Shown piece after piece: positions 47,680 to 59,834 of a DNA stretch of 64,000 nucleotides. The stretch's first letter is position 1; the number at the start of each line of letters is the position of its first letter. This DNA comes from Amoeboaphelidium protococcarum (lineage: Eukaryota > Aphelidiomycota > Aphelidea): NCBI GenBank assembly GCA_023515745.1, contig JALECJ010000006.1, positions 158,957-222,956 of the forward strand, given 5' to 3'. The notes under the pieces were generated by a model. That model was not told where the DNA came from, made no database searches, and worked only from the letters and a program-made list of their open reading frames with translations. The translations under genes and the position numbers were made by a program.

Positions 47680-50600
47680 TCATACAGGCGAATAACATCC
47701 CAATTTCGTGTTAAATTCCAACTTTCGCCGCCGTTGAAATCTACTATACTCACTGCGGTCCATCTTCTTGATAAGTTCATTCCACACATAACTAAGTGGT
47801 AGTGAAGGCAAAAGCACAGCTAAAATGTACAATGTGCCTTGTAGGCTGATCTGTGAATAAACATAAAAACATCCGCACCATATGAGAGTTAGTACAATAC
47901 ATAAAGCAGCTGCAACTAACCACGCTGTGTTCGCAAAAGGAATATACTCCAATGGACCATCAACGCGATGCATATAAGACGCAGAGTTGACCACGATGAA
48001 GAGAACACACGAGAACATGGCAACGTTCTAAGATTGTACTAATACACCCTACTCTAGAGATCCTGCCACTTACCAACTATCATCAAGTCCCTAACTAAAC
48101 TACCACGGATTATTAGGCAGGTAATTAAACAGCACAATACAGTAACAAACTACTGAAACAGCAACTAGAGGCAGATTTCGAAGAATGCCATACAACAGGA
48201 AGCGAGTTCTATCTTTCAAGTGTTGCGTATTCTTGAGAGGCTAAATCTTCATAGAATCCATGTTGGGCTAAGGAGCAAATATAAAGGACATGGACAGAAT
48301 GGGTATGATCATCAGAGTAATGAAGAGAATCTAAAATCCAGTTAGAATAGGCGGTAAAAGCATAATCACTGACGCCAGCATCAACAACATTACACCGAGC
48401 TAAGCGGCCAAAGTATGAGTGAACGCTTAGATCAATCGAGCTATGGAAAGTCTAGCTTCACGTACAGTTTAACTTATTACGTATGGACTTAAATCACCAG
48501 ACATTGTTAGGTGACTATGCAGCGAGACCAATGCCTGAGCAATTTAAAACAATTTCCTCCCATTATCTTCAGGTTGGTTTATCACCGAGGACTTTTCTTG
48601 CATTTGTATATATTGCTATTAAGACTACTGTTGGTGATAGTTTTACTGCTTTTATTAATCTTTTAAATGATACTAAGAATTACCAGTGTACGTGATAGAG
48701 TCAACAGCTATTGATATATCACTCTATGCAAAAGAGTTTATATTCTCCAGATTCAGACTATTACCAACAGACAACACTATATCACCGTGTTCCTGGAATA
48801 TACTGATCATACTGCTTATAGATTCCGAATTGCTATCCGCAAAAAGAGATACTTGTAGTGGAATATCATCAACATCCTAGAGGTGTTACTTGATATTGTC
48901 GATTCCTCTAGGAAGTTTGGCTTTAATATCATGAGGCTCCACATAGCCAAGATCGTCAGGGGATGTGACTTTGGATAGGATTATACAACTATTCCAATCA
49001 GTTTCCAACCCGAGACGGTCAGCGAAGGCTTTACTCTATCGAGACTATCTGCGACTAAAATATACAAATCTTATACCTCCTAGACGCAAATCTTCAATAA
49101 ACTCTTTAACGTCAGCTTTAATGCATGGCTAAAATATAGCTGCACCCAGCAAAATCTATGACCTGTACAGTTCATTAAAATCATCCACATTTAAGCTATG
49201 AAGGACATCCGTAGATTCTTACGCGTCCACCGCGCTTTAGAGATCATCATCAACAGGGCTATAGCTGAAAGCTAAGGCTTAAAAGTCATGAGATATTGCC
49301 TTTAAATGTATCTCTGAAAATTGCTTCCTCAATGTATCATCCAACTCAAATAGATGCTCACCTGTCCACACATCAGAACATAGTCTCGATATCAGTGACA
49401 GTTCGCCATTAGTCAACAAAAGTCGATTACTGCTGCTGTCATCGATGCCCTTCTGTTACACCTAAAGACTCATGACTGATTTAACGCTCGTATAATTCTT
49501 CCAAATTAAAGGCAATGTCCGAACTTTCTAATACACGTTCGCAGCACTCACTGAGAAACCAATAGTTTTGGCAAGGGAGCAAAGACATCGCTACTATGAG
49601 ACTGGAACTTTACACAGCTTAGATAGAAATCTGTACTTGCGATGATAATCTTGTACAAGGTCCCTTCTGCTACCGTGGTGAGAAATCCTCTGAGCGCAAT
49701 CACAGTCGGTATTCAGCAACAGATTCAATCCAAGTGGTTTGAGTGAATCCACATATTAATCACGGTATCCATTGTCAGCAAAAGAAATCTCATTAGGCGC
49801 TGTAAAATCTTCATACATATCCAATTCTGTAAACTTGTTCTAATCCTTATCGAAAACAACCAAATTCTTTACGTGCATAAAAGGAGACGTCAGAGATCCC
49901 TCTCGATCCAAATACGTAATTGAAGTTATGGTAGCCAGGTTGGAGAGAAGATCGCATGTCAGTAACGGCTATCGTCGCTGCAACACATTTTTGAATTTAT
50001 TCCAAATATCAGCAAAGCTATATGAGATATCAATGACAGGAGCAGATTCTTCTTCATCAAATTGATCCACATCCGGTTCATCGCTGAACGCCTGAGGAGA
50101 TTACTACAGCCTCTCAAAGAGAAGAAGAATCTTTCCAGTTAGAAATGATCTAATAATAATGAATAGCGGAATATTCAAAAGAGGCAGTACAGCCATAATG
50201 ACATAGATCTAATTGATCACTAAATATCCAAACGCGCTGATAGCCCTGTCTGCATCTAGGATCACTTTAATAACACTAAATGTGAATGATAAACAAACAG
50301 CAACGTACATAATTTTATAGAAAAATCCAGTAAGTACTTGCATTTAATTGTCCACCAGACCGCGATTGTACTTAATCTACAGCGTCTAACTCATAATCTC
50401 CACAACAGGCGTCTCAATAAGTACAAATCTTCCATATAAATCACCATTCAGATCAGCATAAGACACTTTTCTGCCACGCTCAATTACATCACCATCATCT
50501 TTGCCGGGAGACTCAGAGTCGACTCTCTAACATTTACCATACGCCAAATCTCCAATTCTAAGCCTTATCAAGTCACCTTATACCAAGAGGGCTGACGGTA

Positions 50601-51006
50601 TTTAAACTAATTCTCCATCTCTCCAGACCCAGACAAGAGTGAGCTCAGCAGACACTGAATTACGCAACTAGGGATATATAAATTTATTCTCATTCTACAA
50701 TTCCTTTATATTCTTGACTATACTCTACAATTTGTAAAGTATCTCCCTGGCGGAATGGTACATGTCGAGATCGAGTAACCAACAACTAATAACTGTCAAT
50801 ACGAGAACGACTACCCCCTCAGCAATACAGCTAGATGGGAAAATCCAGGTATATTTCAATCCCCATAATAATTGCACGACTCCAAATACAATGAGTAGAA
50901 TAGACGATATTATAGACACTATAGTGATGGGAAGAGTCCACACGTTAACAGACTTTTTATATTGCTAGTTATTACACAGATTATCCAATTATTCTGAAAG
51001 CGCCAT
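47680..51006 (-). CDS. TMEM94-like P-type-ATPase-related ER protein
   Basis: 1108 residues in one uninterrupted exon. It has multiple membrane spans at the N-terminus (VWTLPITIVSIISSILLIVF and next), a pair mid-protein and a C-terminal cluster. The large cytosolic part carries blocks I match to animal TMEM94: GGIRFVYFSRRQSRQSKAFA, GLETDWNSCIILS, IKAKLPRGIDNIKQHLQDVD, QSDISIAVDS. Human TMEM94 (about 1356) is reported to load Mg2+ into the ER. The P-type phosphorylation motif DKTGT is replaced by FDKDQNKFTELD, so the Asp is present but the context is degenerate. Numerous TAA/TAG Gln codons hide it from the standard code. Confidence 0.85.
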
Positions 51007-51461
51007 GGAAGCCTACTTGGTGCTTAATCCTTGGCTACCCATCTCAACTTTCAGCTATGTAATACTGTATTTTGTTTACGCGGTAATGTAATGACAATAA
51101 TCAGCAGAGGAAAAGAAAATGACAAGACTAAATAGAAGAAATCGATGGCGTTCGTAATAAAGAAACGAGATGTACAACTGTTACTTGGTTGAAATTATAA
51201 AAACAATGAACAGAGTGCATATAGTTATCATTTGCCATACAATAAAAATAAGCATATCAAAAGAAAAGGTTGAATTTTTACGCGCTTTAGGTGTTCATTA
51301 TCGTCAGTTCCGACTTGCACGCGTATTGAAAAGGATGTGTCGACGACTCTTCTGAATGAGATGTTGAGACGGCTGGTTGTTTCGCTTTCTCTATTTTACA
51401 GAGGTATTATTACATAGTTCAGAAATTTTTATAATTTTACTTATTAGTTTGCATAAAAATA
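51007..51461. promoter_or_regulatory. divergent intergenic region
   Basis: 455 bp between TMEM94-like (minus) and a small coiled-coil gene (plus). Only short chance frames are seen. Confidence 0.35.
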
Positions 51462-51812
51462 ATGACTCTATTGTATAAAGATGATTAAATATTCATATCT
51501 AAGCATTATGGATTAACAAAAGAGATATTATCAAACTTGACTGCATATACTAGTGCTAGAGAAGATTTACGGAATACAATAAATCTCATACAGTAAGAAA
51601 TACAACAGGCTAAAGAGCAGAGAAATCTCTGGTAGGCGCGATACATTTCTCTCACATTCCGATTGAAACATTTAAGAAATCATGAAACAAGTTTTCCAAG
51701 AGAGCTCAACAGTACACAGCTGAGACTTGAATCTATTCGTGTTCGTAATGTTGCACTGGAGCGTGATTTGAACAAGTTGTAAAACGATTTAACGCGTCTA
51801 AAATAGGTATGA
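51462..51812 (+). CDS. small coiled-coil protein
   Basis: 116 residues: MTLLYKDDQIFISKHYGLTK, then a long helix (SAREDLRNTINLIQQEIQQA, RLESIRVRNVALERDLNKLQ). Many Gln codons are TAA/TAG. The last codons LKQV come from AAATAGGTATGA, which is also a good splice donor (G|GTATGAG), so a further 3' exon may be missing. Size and helicity resemble small kinetochore or mediator subunits, but no family is recognised. Confidence 0.5.
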
Positions 51813-51882
51813 GTGTGATAGTCTGGTCTAATAATTTTGAATAATTGAGAATACATTTATCATAAATTAACTTTATTTATTA

Positions 51883-52059
51883 TCATTTTAAAAAGAACTT
51901 GAATAGTATGAATGTTAGTATTCCACCCAGTGCCATTCCTTCAATGAAGTAATCACCTAAGAATTTATTCCCACTCTGCGCCTTAAGCATCTCCAATTCT
52001 GCCTTGGTTAAATCCAACTCCAACTGCAGATTCTTTACCTTTTTCTATTCACTTTCCAT
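51883..52059 (-). CDS. 58-residue tail-anchored membrane protein
   Basis: A charged helical N-terminus (MESEQKKVKNLQLELDLTKA, LEMLKAQSGNKF) and one hydrophobic C-terminal span (GMALGGILTFILFKFFLK) followed immediately by TGA. This is the layout of a tail-anchored protein, whose insertion would use the Get pathway or a mitochondrial outer-membrane route. One in-frame TAG (Gln). It is too short for family assignment. Confidence 0.45.
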
Positions 52060-52305
52060 TATACAATATGGAAGACTAGTGTATTATTGATTATTAAATA
52101 AAGATTTTACTTAAAGATATGACAATTGACTGTTTTACACAGTAAAATGTTTCAAGCCGTAAAGGAATCGTTTGAAGTAATCGCGCGTTCTTTGTGAAAT
52201 CTGACCAACTCTGATGATGATCTTTCCACTCCACAAATTATCAAATCCTCTTTTGTTTTATCAATTTATCGTCATCATCACCATTTGAAACACTAGTATC
52301 GCATT

Positions 52306-53421
52306 ATGACTAGAATTCTATAATCTAATTTGTTGTAATCTCCGCCTCTCTCTGCCGAGTCTATAGATGGCTAGTCTGCTCATTAATCCACTCAAGCTTC
52401 AACTGGCGGCTCATCATCATCTAATCAATTACTCCTACCAAATGGTAAATTTCTTGGCGAACCAGTTATAGTCATTAAGAATTTGAGCAAATCTTTCAAA
52501 CTGCAGGTCACTGACGATGGTGATGATGCCGAAAGTAATGTCGGAGACGATAAAAATGGTAAAGAGGATAGTATCAGGAATGATAAGAGAGTCACAGCGC
52601 TGGATGACATTAATCTGTGTGGAAATGACCTGAATGAACACTACTCTATCCGGCGTGGAGAGTTTGTCATTTTGAGAGGTGCTAGTGGTGGTGGCAAGTC
52701 TACGCTGTTGAATTGTATTGGAGCCCTGGACTTGCCAACATCTGGAAAGATTGTTATTGATGGCCTGCATCTGAGTAATAAGACACCCGATGCCGTGTTG
52801 TCAAAGATGCGATTATCGAAAATTGGATTCATTTTCTAGACTTTTAATCTTCTGGGAACTCTGAGTGCTTATGAGAATGTGGAACTGCCAATGACTATTC
52901 TGGGGAAGTTGAACAAGAAGCAGAGAAAGGAGCGCACAATTGCACTACTGACCAGAGTGGGATTGCTGGATAGAATGTCTCATCTGCCATCTGAAATGTC
53001 CGGTGGAGAGTGTCAAAGAGTAGCCATTGCCAGAGCTTTGGCCAATGAACCAGAAATTGTATTGGCAGATGAACCAACTGGAGATCTGGATTCCAAGAAC
53101 ACCATAGAGATTATGAATCTATTGCATCAGATTAATAATCCCTATCTGTCTGGTAATACTGATGGACTCCATGAATCAAATCTTAGCACAAGCGCTAATG
53201 AAAGCACGCCTAAAGCATCGTAATAGTATGGCACTACTATAATCATGGTCACTCATAATCCAGATGTGGAAGTGTATGCGGATAGAATTCTTTATATCCA
53301 AGATGGACGGATAGTAAGACAGGTGTTGAATGATTTTAAAATTGATATCGGCGGTATTGATCCAGAGCAGTTCCAACAATGGGTGCGTAATCGTGACAAG
53401 ATTGGCAACGACATGGAATGA
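52306..53421 (+). CDS. LolD/MacB/FtsE-type ABC transporter ATPase, stand-alone
   Basis: 371 residues, single exon, one nucleotide-binding domain: Walker A GASGGGKST (~124), Q-loop region around FIFQTFNLLGTLSAYENVEL, signature MSGGECQRVAIARALA (~231), Walker B EIVLADEPTGDLD (~253) and a switch His in IIMVTHNP. The VALPMTILGK-like and LSGGE..RVAIARA..N.P...LADEPTGNLD patterns are those of the bacterial LolD/MacB family. The N-terminal ~60 residues are Ser/Gln-rich, and an acidic insert (DDGDDAESNVGDDKNGKED) sits in the first strand region. No transmembrane domain is encoded here. Eukaryotic members are patchy, so horizontal origin is possible. Confidence 0.85.
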
Positions 53422-53519
53422 TATTTTCAATTTACTATCATTTCAAGTGCATGCAATTGGAAAAGATATCAACTTCTGAAGATTAATATATGTTTATATG
53501 TGAAATCAATCTATTATAT

Positions 53520-54122
53520 TCAAGGCACTACTTTTAAACCCATTGACTTTGCGGTGCTGATTATAGATTTGCAGAGAGACTACAATTTCACATCTTTATT
53601 AACTTGATCTTGCTATTTAATCTTGGCAATTTCGTAAACGTGTTTAAGAGTAACATATAACTCTGACTGCTAATCTTCACCTTCATCGTTGGCATTGGAC
53701 ACGCCATCCAAATCTATAAATGGTTTAGTGTGAAGAGGTTACTTGGCTCCCTTAACAGCATTAAGAACAGTCTTGAAATCTACGCCCGCCGCCTATCCAC
53801 TCTAATTCATGTATATCGACGCCACGGCACGCTTGAGCATATGAGTGGTAGATGGTGTACCGAGATACATTGAGTATGACTTATCATCTGGATTAACGCG
53901 TAAATGAACGCGCACTGGGACTCCACTTTCAAATTTGATATTGCCCATGTTAGGTTCTGCGGCGACGCGTCCACTCGTCAAATCATTGAATTTCTTCACA
54001 AAATCAATAGCCTTCAGCCCTTTACTGCCCAGTGCAGGTCCAATTGGTGGAGAAGGAGTAGCCATCTAGGCAGGCACCCTCAATTTAATGAGCATCTTAG
54101 ATACTTTATCCTTTTTGGACAT
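53520..54122 (-). CDS. MRPL11: mitochondrial ribosomal protein uL11m
   Basis: 200 residues, single exon. uL11 forms the base of the ribosomal stalk and GTPase centre. Signature: KLRVPAQMATPSPPIGPALG with SKGLKAIDFVKKFND, the VPVRVHLRVNPDDKSYSMYL strand block and GTPSTTHMLKRAV. TPSPPIGPALG is the rRNA-binding N-terminal motif of bacterial/mitochondrial type (cytosolic uL11 differs), and no extra cytosolic features are seen. A short basic leader MSKKDKVSKMLIK serves as or precedes the targeting signal. The C-terminal ~60 residues extend beyond bacterial L11 (~142), as in other mitochondrial forms. Confidence 0.93.
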
Positions 54123-54609
54123 TTTGTATGGTTTTGTCGTTTTATATCGAGCTCCTCTCCTGCGAACAATAGTAGATTCCAGTGATTGAAAGTGAAGAAA
54201 ATTCAAATTGTGTCGCTTTGAAAGATTGATGACATGCCATTAAACCCGCATAATACGTTCATCACTCACAAATGAAATATGCAGGGAGAAAGAGAGAAAG
54301 AGTAAGAGAGTAAATTCCAAGTATACTCTGAATGTTTAAAAATGATAGAATTTCATAGTGTCTCGAAGTCTCACTCCTCAATGCTTGTGCTGAAACGCGA
54401 TAGGGAAATGTCAACCAACAAATGAAGCGCCGCTTTATTCAAATTTCAGTTTCAGCTTAGATTTCTACAGTAATTCGTTTTCCTTTCATTCTCTCTCTCT
54501 CTCTCTTTCTATAGACAGTTCATCCATCTTACTTCCTCTTTAGGCTTAAGTGTGTAAGTCATAGTATAAGTAGAACATAAAATTTGGAGACACAAAGGAA
54601 GCAATAGGT
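54123..54609. promoter_or_regulatory. divergent intergenic region, uL11m / EHD
   Basis: 487 bp with a purine-rich tract near 54285-54310 and a CT microsatellite near 54490, presumably both promoters and the EHD leader. Confidence 0.4.
54490..54507. repeat. (TC)n microsatellite upstream of EHD
   Basis: Short TC/CT run within a pyrimidine tract ~100 bp before the EHD start. Confidence 0.9.
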
Positions 54610-56166
54610 ATGCCAAAGAGTTCAAAGAATAAGGTGCCAGATCCGTCCACCTACAACAGTGTTGTTGATGGTCTCAAGACTCTGTACAAGATGAAGATTA
54701 AGCCTTTGGAGGAGAATTATCGTTTCAATGATTTTCACTCTGCTGCCCTGACTGACATTGATATTGAGGCTAAGCCGTTCGTTCTGTTGATGGGTTAATA
54801 TTCTACTGGTAAAACGTCTTTTATCTAATATTTGTTGGATAGAGCCTATCCTGGCAGTCATGTTGGAGTTGAGCCAACTACCGATAAGTTTGTGGCCATC
54901 ATGAACGGTGCTGATGACAAAGTTATACCTGGATAAGCGGCTGCAGTGTCTTCGGATCTACCATTTCGTGGCCTGACTAGATTTGGTTCCTCATTTCTGA
55001 ATAAATTTCAAGTCAGTCAGTTGCCTGTTCCGTTCTTGGAGAATGTTACTCTAATTGATAGTCCCGGTATTCTGAGTGGAGAGAAGCACAGCCTTGGTAG
55101 AGCGTATGATTTCAATGCTGTTATTGAGTGGTTTGCTGAGAGATGTGATTTGATATTACTGCTATTCGATGGTAGCAAGTTGGATATTTCTCCAGAGTTA
55201 AAGTCGGCGATTGATGTGCTGAAGCCTCATAGCGAGAAGATTCGTGTGGTGTTGAATAAATGTGATCTCATCAAGCCGTAAGAGTTGATGCGTGTTTATG
55301 GTGCCCTCATGTGGTCTCTCGGTAAGGTTGTCAATACACCGGAAGTGATTCGTGTGTACATTGGTTCATTCTGGGACAATATCGATAAGAATCATGATAA
55401 CTACGCTTTGTATATGAGCGAGATGGAAGATCTATTGCACGACTTGCGTGACTTGCCTCGTAATGCTGGTATTCGTAAGATTAATGAATTGGTAAAACGT
55501 TCGCGAATGGCCAAGGTTCATGCTCAAATCATTGGGCACTTGAAGGTACAACTTCCATCAGTGTTTGGTAAGAACAAGAAGTTGGACGAGTTAATACAGA
55601 ACTTGGATCAGGAATTTCTTAAAGTCTAAAAGTAGTATCATCTGCCAGTGGGCGATTTCCCAGATTTGGAAAAGTTTAGAAATAATCTGAAAACTTATAA
55701 TCTGTATGAGTTGAAGAAGCTGGATCCAAAGTTGATCACCTCAATGGATGACGTGTTAGGTGTGGACCTGCCTAAGTTAATGGCATTGTTCCCTCAGGGC
55801 AACCGATCTCTGCCCGATCACGAGCGAAATCCATTCGGAGACGACGACAATGAGAACAAGGTGGTTATTGAACGACCATTTGACTGGAGCTCTGTGGAAC
55901 GTTCTCGCTACGTGGCCAAGTTTCAAAAGCTGAATCCGATTGACGGAAAGATTGCCGGAAACATTGCGCGCCCAATTCTAATGGAGTCTCAGCTACCCAC
56001 AGCAGACTTGGGCAAAATTTGGGCCCTATCCGACTTGACCAAAGATGGCTATCTGGACTCGGACGAGTTTGTTCTGTCTCAGCATTTAATCAGGCTCAGA
56101 CTGGCCGGTATTGACTTGCCCGATACTCTTCCATAGACACTGCTACCTCCAAAGAGCAAAGTATGA
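54610..56166 (+). CDS. EHD-family dynamin-like ATPase
   Basis: 518 residues, single exon, close to human EHD1 (534). EHD proteins oligomerise on membranes and drive endocytic recycling. Features: N-terminal VDGLKTLYKMKIKPLEENYR, P-loop GQYSTGKTSFIQYLLDR, VEPTTDKF, PFRGLTRFGSSFLNKFQ, DSPGILSGEKHSLGRAYDF (G3), NKCDLIKPQELMRVYGALMW (G4 region), the helical GFPDFPDLEKF-like section (PVGDFPDLEKFRNNLKTY), and a C-terminal EH domain with an EF-hand loop DLTKDGYLDSDEF. Few TAR codons and strong codon bias suggest good expression. The start ATG fits the family N-terminus. Confidence 0.96.
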
Positions 56167-56315
56167 TCATTGAATCTTCCGTGAAATTGTGTTGATTATA
56201 ATAATTGTATGGTCGTTTTTAAAACTATTGATACAGATATATCGAGAATGACTGTAAATTTAATTTTATCGACGGTAATTGTTCAACTTAAATCGATGTT
56301 TTCACTATAATCAAT

Positions 56316-57035
56316 TCAACTTAATGGGTTTAACTATATCCAAGATTTGACATCTTCAGGATTCTCATGTCGAAGGCGTTGTAAAAGAGCAGATAATCGC
56401 TCGAGATAATTATCTCCATGTGCCTCCTCCGTGGTCACATCAAATTTATCCACAATTATCGCGTTTGAAGGATTACGCGCAGTCTTGGCCACAGAATCAT
56501 CAAACAGAATTGTGTTGGTATCATTGAAAAGCTTATCTGGATTAATCGCGTCAGAGTCCCACACTTTGCTCAAGTCTTTGACGACGGCAGGTTTGTGCTT
56601 AGATTCCCACCCGACCATTTCACATTCCTCTTTACACCATATAAATTTAAAACTATTCGCTCCTACCAGATGAGGTACGATTCCAATGACATTTCGGTGC
56701 TCAGCACTAGTCCACAAAGCTACATGGAAGCCTTGATCGAAGAGTGTCTTCATGAACTTATCCACAGAGGGCCTTAGAAACACAGCACGTTGCTGCACCT
56801 TAAAGTCATTCTTTAGACGCTTGCTCTCCTCCACAGCTTTCCACAGCTTCCGCCTGTCCTTACCTATTCTGTCTATGAGCACTCCATTTAGATCGAATAT
56901 CAATAGAAAGTGTCGCATTGTACGATTTTTACACATTTGCAATAGCGAATCAGTAGATCGCTTAAAGGATCGAACAGCCTGTTGGTTGACTGATGCATTT
57001 GATCTAAATCGAACATAAGGCTGGATAATCAACAC
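56316..57035 (-). CDS. FCP1/NIF-like HAD phosphatase (DLNGV variant)
   Basis: 239 residues, single exon. The HAD/NIF domain starts with LLIFDLNGVLIDR, where the usual DLDETL reads DLNGV; the first Asp (nucleophile) is kept and the second is Asn. Further motifs: RPSVDKFMKTLFDQGFHVAL followed by WTSA (motif II), PAVVKDLSKVW (Lys) and TNTILFDDSVAKTARNPSNA with the DD pair (motif III). The N-terminal 45 residues are basic with Arg/Ser (IQPYVRFRSNASVNQQAVRS) and could target mitochondria; TIM50-like/DLNGLL-type proteins of plants and fungi share this variant motif. Substrate unknown. Confidence 0.75.
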
Positions 57036-57314
57036 TTTCTATTAGATTAACTTAAGTATGAACCGCGTATCTAATCTTATTTTTTGTGATACAGGTAGAT
57101 TTAGAGTCTCTGGTGATGTATTTTTAACAATCTCTGTTACGGCTGATTGGTTGGTTGTGATTACTTTACATATGCCGCTACTGTGATGATGCTGACTTCA
57201 TTCATATCCCTTCTTCCCTCTAATCGTAGTCCAATTTGACTTTAATTCTTAATCTCTGGTAATAGAAAATTACTTTGCTGAGCATTTTTGAAATCTGAAT
57301 AGTGAATCTTGGTT

Positions 57315-57809
57315 ATGAGCTTTGCATCCGTGACTTTTGCGAGTGCTAATATAATTTTGAATAGTATTGATTATCGTTAATCAGATGGCACCATGTTCAT
57401 CGCTGGTTAGTCGACAACAGGTATTTCGTACTTGTATCATTATGCTTCCAATGGGACACAGCTATCAATGTAATCCCTATTGCCTAGTGGCTATTCTTCT
57501 TTCGCTATGAAGGCGCTGAAAGTGGATTAAATGACTGGCGAGATAGTTGCCACAGGTTCAGCTATAGCCATTTCTGATTCGCGCTACGTCGTTGTAGTTT
57601 ATCGATTCAACGCAGATAAAAGTGTCGCCATGGAAGCATCGTTGCCTTCTTAGAGCGGCGGTGCTCTTCCTTAAGGTTTGGCAATTGATGGAAGCAGCAG
57701 ACGTTTGTACGTATCTGGGATAATCGATGGTAACTATGCGGGATACTCGCATAAGGGCGCGTGGGACACATTTCTTGCAGCCGGAAGAAATATATATGAA
57801 CTTATATGA
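57315..57809 (+). CDS. SBBP-type beta-propeller protein, short
   Basis: 164 residues. Beta-rich, Gly/Ser/Tyr-rich, with an SBBP-like repeat GLAIDGSSRRLYVSGIIDGN followed by YSHKGAWDTFLAAG and earlier related strands (DGTMFIAGQSTTGISYLYHY, MTGEIVATGSAIA). Style and repeat match the ectodomain of the mucin-like gene at the chromosome end, but no signal peptide, Thr-rich stalk or membrane span is present. It may be a truncated paralogue or an intracellular fragment. It lies between housekeeping genes and the MULE transposase, at the start of the accessory zone. Confidence 0.5.
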
Positions 57810-57975
57810 TCTTGCACTAATATGAACTAAACACTTATAAATACGTCCCATATACTTAGAACCATTTTCATTAGTCAAATTACCATTATTTTCATTTAAA
57901 TTTCAAAAAAATATATGTATAATGAAATAGAAAATCATAATAGCGCTTCCGCTTCATTCTGCTGCAACGCGAAAC

Positions 57976-59532
57976 ATGAGCTTAGAAAGTAATACTCAGA
58001 GTTCTGAGCCTGATGGCAATGACTTAGTGTCAGACACCGAATATTATGAAGTAGATGACAATTCGTATTCATCAGACATCAATAAGATTGTGGAGAATGT
58101 TACTTTGCGTGTCTAAGAGCACGATATAAACAAGCATGTTTTGGAGGACAATAACGACAACGTTAATTATAAGGCGGAATGGGGATTCACGATTGCTATC
58201 CACGGTTATAAATTTTACAATAATCAGAGTAAGTATAGATGCGCCAATTACAGAAAGCCGTATTATTGTAAGTCTACATTCGATCCTGTGCTCATGGCCT
58301 ATACTGAACATTAGTGTGCCCGCCCAGTACTGATTAGTGGTAGTTTCCGCAATGTATCTGATGAAATGGAAGCGATTATTGCAGATCGAGCTGTAAAGAA
58401 TATTGAAATTAGTCCCACGGTATTATATGACTAAGCTTTTGATTATGTAACTGAAAAATATTAAGATTATCATTTGATGCCATATGATCGCCAAAAGGCT
58501 ATCAACAAGATCAACAATCTGCGTCGCAATTTGTATAAAGAAGGAAGTCTTAGTTATATAGAATAAAAGCCTTTATCGGAATTTAATGGTCAAAATTTTT
58601 TCTAAGTCAAGGCAAATTTCTAGGGTTCTAAAAAGTTAGAGACTATAATTATTTGGGGATTGAAAGAGTAAATATGTCATCTGAAGAGGAATGGAAGCGT
58701 GTTTATAGATGGAACATTTCACTGTGTGCCTATCCCGAAATAATTTCATCAGCTAATTACTGTAATGTTATACGATGCATCTTGGGATATCTACTATCCA
58801 GTAGCGTGGATTTTGACTTCGGGAAAAGCCGAAGAGGTTTATCGAGTGTCTTTATAACATCTAAAAATGATAGCTGGCTCCTAATGGCAACCTCGTCACG
58901 TTACATGCGATTTTGAAAAGAGTTTGATTAATGCAGTCAAGAATGAGTTCCGTGGTGCGGAGGTGATTGGCTGTCTTTTCCACTTTAAGTAGGCCTTGAG
59001 GAGAAAGTTAAAGGAGTTAAAGTTCGTAGATGCAGATGTTCATTTTCTGATGTAAGTTGGGATGCTGGATTTATTGTGTTTAATTCCGGAAGATGAAGTA
59101 GAAATCTATGGCATTCCGTATATACAAGGTAGATGTAACGGAGTTTCTGCAACAGAGCAACAGCTGGCAGATTTTTGGAAATACTTTGTTAAAACTTGGT
59201 TGGAATTATTCAGCATCTCTGACTGGAATGTGTCTAGATTAGAGGGACAATAGTTAGTAAATCGCACTAATAATCCTTTGGAAAGTTACAATAGATTATT
59301 AAATCAGGACTTCAAAAATCACCCGACTATGGTTGCATTTATAGCATAGTTGAAGAGGCATGCAGACAAATATATCAAGTTGCAGAGTGTAATTTCGTAG
59401 GGCGGTGGACATGGGCCTAAGCATACCGCGCCTTAAGAAGTTAGTATATAATTGCCTCAAGAGTATTTAGCATTCAAATCTAAAAGCTAGAAAGCCAAGA
59501 AACAGAAGAACAACCGCAGAAAGGCTAAGTGA
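57976..59532 (+). mobile_element. FLYWCH/MULE-type transposase, apparently intact
   Basis: 518 residues in one frame with no interior TGA. An acidic N-terminus precedes a FLYWCH-like zinc finger (GYKFYNNQSKYRCANYRKPY YC...EHQC, ~72-115). The MULE catalytic core has D245 in VFIDGTFHCVP, D312 in TCDFEKSLINAVKNEF with GCLFHFKQALRRKL after it, and E436 in NRTNNPLESYNRLLN: a DDE triad with the usual spacing. The C-terminus is Lys-rich (KKQKNNRRKAK). No terminal inverted repeats or target duplications were recognised by eye in the flanks. Intact coding suggests recent activity or domestication. The UAR-Gln code is required to read it. Confidence 0.85.
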
Positions 59533-59834
59533 GGTGAGATGTGTGTGTTGGGCGTACAATATGAGAGAGAGAAATTAATTTCAATGTGGCGTCATTTATC
59601 ATCTGTCCGTGATAGCTACATCACTATCACTGATTCATCTCGAGTGCATGATTCCTTAATTATTAAATTAATATATCGCATCTTTTTAATTATACTCAGA
59701 CGCGTCATTGGGACTTTTCTATCATAATTGAAACGCGTCCCCTAACTCGCGCTTCAATTTTCATAATTGTTTCACCTTTTCTATTCAACGCTTATTACTA
59801 ACTACAACTTCCGTTCAATATCTATTACAGCACA
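59533..59834. other. intergenic
   Basis: 302 bp with two ACGCGT motifs (around 59700 and 59732), a pyrimidine-rich leader and a TATTACAG acceptor-like sequence just before the next ATG. No gene seen. Confidence 0.4.

Noticed and set aside
57976-59532. Search for terminal inverted repeats or target duplications around the MULE gene
   Set aside because: No convincing pair seen by eye within ~200 bp on either side; not reported as element ends.
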